Part shown: positions 61,437-64,000 of the stretch, in pieces
How positions within the stretch are numbered: the first letter of the stretch is position 1
Layout: the number at the start of each line of letters is the position of its first letter
From: Amoeboaphelidium occidentale
Lineage: Eukaryota; Aphelidiomycota; Aphelidea
Reading direction: 5' to 3'
NCBI GenBank assembly: GCA_023515795.1
Contig: JALGPX010000003.1
Coordinates: 62,001-126,000, forward strand
Length of the DNA: 64,000 bases
Position numbers and translations under genes: made by a program
The notes under the pieces: generated by a model
What the model was told of the DNA's origin: nothing
What the model saw: the letters and a program-made list of their open reading frames with translations, nothing else
The model's database searches: none

Positions 61437-61889
61437 TCAGCCAACGGATGTTTTGCGCATTATCCGCTTAAAATCTTCGAATGTAATAAAACCATCGTTG
61501 TCTTTGTCTCCCAATTCGATCATTTCCTTCACTTCTTCGTCCGTCAAAGGTTCGTTCAGTTCCTCGCATATTCGTTTCACGTCTTTCCAATTGACTTTGC
61601 CCTTCTTTCCGGAATCGAATAGCTCGAATGCTTTCCGTAATTCTTTATCAAAATTGCTTGCAAATTTAACCTCATCGACTAGTTTTACGAACTCTTCACA
61701 GTCCAGATGATCGTGCTTAATCGCTGTTAGAATATTATTTGATATTTCTAAGCCAAGTGCTTCTAATGCCGCCGGAATATCATCACGTGATATTTTGCTT
61801 GTGTCTTCGTCCTCAAATTGTGAAAAGGCATTCAGTATTTCCTTTTGGAGTTGCTGTGAGGTGGATTTCTTTTTGTTGGATCTTGTCAT
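61437..61889 (-). CDS. CEN/CDC31-like: Centrin-like EF-hand protein
   Basis: Centrins are calcium-binding proteins of centrioles, basal bodies and spindle pole bodies. The 150-residue protein has the centrin length and four-helix-pair layout: basic N-tail (MTRSNKKKSTSQQLQKEI), EF1 FEDEDTSKISRDDI, a weak EF2, EF3 FDSGKKGKVNWKDV and EF4 GDKDNDGFITFEDF. Only EF4 keeps a full set of calcium ligands; EF1 and EF3 are degenerate. It is more diverged than typical centrins, so a calmodulin-like or Cdc31-type variant is also possible. The C-terminal phosphorylatable KRIMRKTS motif of centrins is kept. Confidence 0.8.
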   Translation of the reverse strand: MTRSNKKKSTSQQLQKEILNAFSQFEDEDTSKISRDDIPAALEALGLEISNNILTAIKHDHLDCEEFVKLVDEVKFASNFDKELRKAFELFDSGKKGKVNWKDVKRICEELNEPLTDEEVKEMIELGDKDNDGFITFEDFKRIMRKTSVG

Positions 61890-61929
61890 TTCGAGCTCAT
61901 AATGGTTTTATGATGTGTGTAACGGATAT

Positions 61930-62616
61930 CTATTCGAATGATCTAATTGTATTTTTCTTGTTCAGGCACTTGTTCGTTGAAGTCTGTGTGCTTTTGTCAG
62001 TCAAATGTATGGTGCGAGAATAATCACCTTGCCTTGAAACCTTTAAAGAATAGTCATTAATGTCAGGCTTAATGTATGAATTGCTATTTGTTCTTACATC
62101 CCCTCGTCGTCGTGACTCTACCAACATTTCAATTCTCCTGTTTCTTTCAGCAATTTCTTGTGATCTCTGCTCCATCAGTTTAGCATAAGCTTCGTTTGAT
62201 CTTTGCTTATCAACAGTATAATACATATGCTCCAGTTTATGGACTTGTTTTAGATTGCTCTGATCAAATGTCTTGCTGCATTCTTGTGCATCATAGTAAG
62301 CTCTACCAACAAGATCCTCCTGAACTTCACTTAGCTTTTGTCTCAACCTGTAAATTTCCATTTGCGTATTGGTTTTCTGGATAGATTCCAGAGACTGGGC
62401 CAGTGCATCTTTAGCAAGTTGAAGCTCATCTTCATACCGTCTGCAGTTCTGCTTCTCAACTCTTGAAGCTCTTAGTCTAGACTCTTTAAGAACTCTAAGC
62501 CTTTCCTCGGCCTCCCTCTTTTGTTTAAGCTGTTGAATTTCATTGGGTGACAATCTAAAGTGCTTGGTACCAGACTGATGAGAATATCGTTGTTGAGACC
62601 ATCCGATAGAGGACAT
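61930..62616 (-). CDS. Coiled-coil protein of unknown function
   Basis: The 228-residue protein starts MSSIGWSQQRY. It is mostly a long charged coiled coil from about 25 to 165 (IQQLKQKREAEERLRVL, YRLRQKLSEVQEDLVG), with a polar Ser/Thr/Asn-rich tail. I do not recognise a family. Its place 40 bp upstream of the centrin gene on the same strand might hint at a centrosomal or basal-body role, but co-location proves nothing in so dense a genome. Confidence 0.55.
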   Translation of the reverse strand: MSSIGWSQQRYSHQSGTKHFRLSPNEIQQLKQKREAEERLRVLKESRLRASRVEKQNCRRYEDELQLAKDALAQSLESIQKTNTQMEIYRLRQKLSEVQEDLVGRAYYDAQECSKTFDQSNLKQVHKLEHMYYTVDKQRSNEAYAKLMEQRSQEIAERNRRIEMLVESRRRGDVRTNSNSYIKPDINDYSLKVSRQGDYSRTIHLTDKSTQTSTNKCLNKKNTIRSFE

Positions 62617-62682
62617 TTCAGCGTAAAGAAGAGAAGCACGATATTTAAATATATTTATCGCTTTATTCTTTCCTTTGACTGG

Positions 62683-63531
62683 CTATTTTTCTACATATAC
62701 ATTAAATGATCCTTTGCAGAAGCTACTGGCGAGCTTAGCACCAGAGTCTGTTGGTTGCGTGAATGCTAGATCAGATGGCGACAATATCATTCCATAAATG
62801 AAATTGTTACAGCATGACTCTAACAACATTGAACCAATACGCTTATTCCTGTGGTGAGAATGTACCCATATCCTGCTGATACCACAGAGACATTTTACAG
62901 GATTCTGATGATCCATTTCAACATTCTCTTTTAAACCAACGGAATCATTCTCAGTCTTACTTCTGTGTATTGCCTTGTAGCCAGATGTTATAGGCTCAGC
63001 TATTAGAACACCCAATACTTTTGAATCTTCAGACAAGTAAACGAAAAACACACAGGATTCCTGAGCGCTTTTGCTTAGCTCTGAAGCAGATCCCAATTCC
63101 TTGTTTACAATGAAAAGCACCTCATTAATTTTCATCTTTTGAGACGCACTTAGATCGCTCCATTTGAATTTGTAAATGTTTCCATCCTTTGAGCTTTTCT
63201 GGTTCAACTTCAACTGAATCCCGTTTACAATGAAGTCATGAAACTTTAAATGAACTTTCTCATCCTCCTCCAGGCCTTTAATGTATTCCATTTTGCATGT
63301 TTGACATGTTGAAGGTGTGCTCTGATGGAAAGTTGATGATGGTTTCAAGTACATTTGTTCATATTTTTTTGCACTGGTTGGTGTCTTGCTGGATTTGCTC
63401 TTGGATTTAGATTTTAACTTATCAGCCTCATAGAATTTCAAGTTCTTTGTCAATTTGAGTTGATGCTGGACTGACTTTGGCATTTCTTGACCGGCGCAAA
63501 GGTGAAACAGTTTTCTGTCACAAAGTGTCAA
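62683..63531 (-). CDS. ECO1: Cohesin acetyltransferase ECO1/ESCO
   Basis: ECO1 acetylates the cohesin subunit Smc3 during S phase to establish sister-chromatid cohesion. The 282-residue protein has a basic N-terminus (Lys/Ser-rich to about 65). A C2H2 zinc finger follows near 80-105 (CQTCKMEYIKGL, then HLKFHDF). The ESCO acetyltransferase domain ends with GISRIWVHSHHRNKRIGSML (acetyl-CoA loop), LAFTQPTDSGAKLASSF and NVYVEK. These closing motifs match ESCO1/2 in order. ATG at 63531 is 22 bp from the divergent AP-3 mu start; an internal ATG at 63483 is an alternative. Confidence 0.92.
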   Translation of the reverse strand: MTLCDRKLFHLCAGQEMPKSVQHQLKLTKNLKFYEADKLKSKSKSKSSKTPTSAKKYEQMYLKPSSTFHQSTPSTCQTCKMEYIKGLEEDEKVHLKFHDFIVNGIQLKLNQKSSKDGNIYKFKWSDLSASQKMKINEVLFIVNKELGSASELSKSAQESCVFFVYLSEDSKVLGVLIAEPITSGYKAIHRSKTENDSVGLKENVEMDHQNPVKCLCGISRIWVHSHHRNKRIGSMLLESCCNNFIYGMILSPSDLAFTQPTDSGAKLASSFCKGSFNVYVEK

Positions 63532-63553
63532 AGCTTGAAAATTAGCGAGCCAA

Positions 63554-64000
63554 ATGGACTCAATTCTGATCGTTAACGGGAATGGGCGGATAATTGTAGA
63601 AAAGAACTTTACGTTTACTAGAGATAGACTTCCTGCACAACTGAAAACATTCTTGGGCGACTTAATTCTAAAGAGCTCAGCTGTCGAGCCAATCCTTCAA
63701 TTCAGAACAGATTTGATTCTGATAACAGTCAAACGACTCAAGTTGCATTTTATTGCGACGATATCATCGGAAGTCCAGCCGCTGTTCGTAATTGAGTTCT
63801 TGAATCGTATAGCTGATACTTTTATTGATTACTTTGAGGAGAATGTTACGGAAGCAAAGATTAAGGAGAATATCATTCTGGTCCATCAGGTACTGCAGGA
63901 AATGTATGATCATTCGTTCCCTTTGACTACAGAGTCGAGTGTATTAAAGGAATTATTACTGCCGCCAACATTGGTCAATAAGGTTGTCACAAATCTGCTT
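63554..64000 (+). CDS. APM3: AP-3 adaptor complex mu subunit, N-terminal part (runs off the window)
   Basis: AP-3 carries cargo from Golgi or endosomes to the vacuole/lysosome, and mu is its cargo-binding medium chain. The visible 149 residues start MDSILIVNGNGRIIVEKNF and form a longin-type mu N-domain: LKLHFIATISSEVQPLFVIE, FLNRIADTFIDYFEE, IKENIILVHQVLQEMYDHSF. The last is followed by PLTTESSVLKELLLPP. The PLFVIEFLxRxADTFxDYF and PLxTESxxLKEL patterns are those of AP3M, not AP-1, AP-2 or AP-4. The open frame has no stop before the window end. Confidence 0.92.
   Translation, partial: MDSILIVNGNGRIIVEKNFTFTRDRLPAQLKTFLGDLILKSSAVEPILQFRTDLILITVKRLKLHFIATISSEVQPLFVIEFLNRIADTFIDYFEENVTEAKIKENIILVHQVLQEMYDHSFPLTTESSVLKELLLPPTLVNKVVTNLL

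Overview
The window is nuclear DNA of a compact eukaryotic genome. It holds about 33 protein genes on both strands, often 5-100 bp apart, with one intergenic stretch over 500 bp. About half the genes carry introns, nearly all 31-48 nt, with GT...AG ends and usually a CTAAT/CTGAT-like branch site. I located about 27 introns by rejoining conserved protein families across frame changes. The gene set points to an opisthokont near the base of Fungi. Stand-alone OMP decarboxylase and stand-alone SAICAR synthase are the fungal arrangement (animals fuse them to other activities). INTS11, DCAF12 and an integrin-linked-kinase (ILK) type protein are not part of the usual Dikarya gene set. De novo purine and pyrimidine enzymes and a putative complex I-type subunit argue against a highly reduced microsporidian. 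This placement is inference from gene content only.

Layout. 1-6.1 kb: UDP-glucose 4-epimerase (5' end only), a secreted Pro/Asp-rich protein, a GRAM+RING protein, an NDUFA9-like mitochondrial protein interrupted by an assembly gap, a secreted PAN-domain protein, and signal peptidase SEC11. 6.1-21 kb: two large chromatin genes, an ISWI partner (Itc1/ACF1) and the SAGA/NuA4 scaffold TRA1. 21-27.3 kb: URA3, the ILK-like gene, aminopeptidase P, an intergenic region with a decayed Fanzor/TnpB-like element, and ADE1. 27.3-39.2 kb: TOR kinase, the U5 snRNP protein DIB1/TXNL4A, INTS11, exosome RRP40 and a PP2C-like phosphatase, all on the minus strand in tight succession. 39.2-50.1 kb: a small acidic protein, an F-box protein, a POP7-like RNase P/MRP subunit, a secreted alpha/beta hydrolase, COG8 and UGGT. 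50.4-55.7 kb: a TFIIB/BRF-type factor, an Mdv1-like WD40 protein, a PGM2-type phosphohexomutase, a second Fanzor/TnpB-like remnant and a TMEM42-like membrane protein. 55.7-59 kb: a microsatellite-rich block containing an unknown protein and DCAF12. 59-64 kb: a tandem SH3/Tudor-like protein, a methyltransferase, OHCU decarboxylase, a centrin, a coiled-coil protein, ECO1 and the start of AP-3 mu.

The genes are mostly housekeeping: chromatin and transcription (TRA1, ITC1, INTS11, BRF-like), RNA processing (RRP40, DIB1, POP7), growth signalling (TOR), nucleotide metabolism (URA3, ADE1, OHCU decarboxylase) and the secretory system (SEC11, UGGT, COG8, AP-3). Neighbours are not obviously functionally linked. 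Three runs of N are each flanked by near-identical direct copies (106, 121 and about 262 bp). They look like unmerged contig ends carrying allelic differences, not real duplications.
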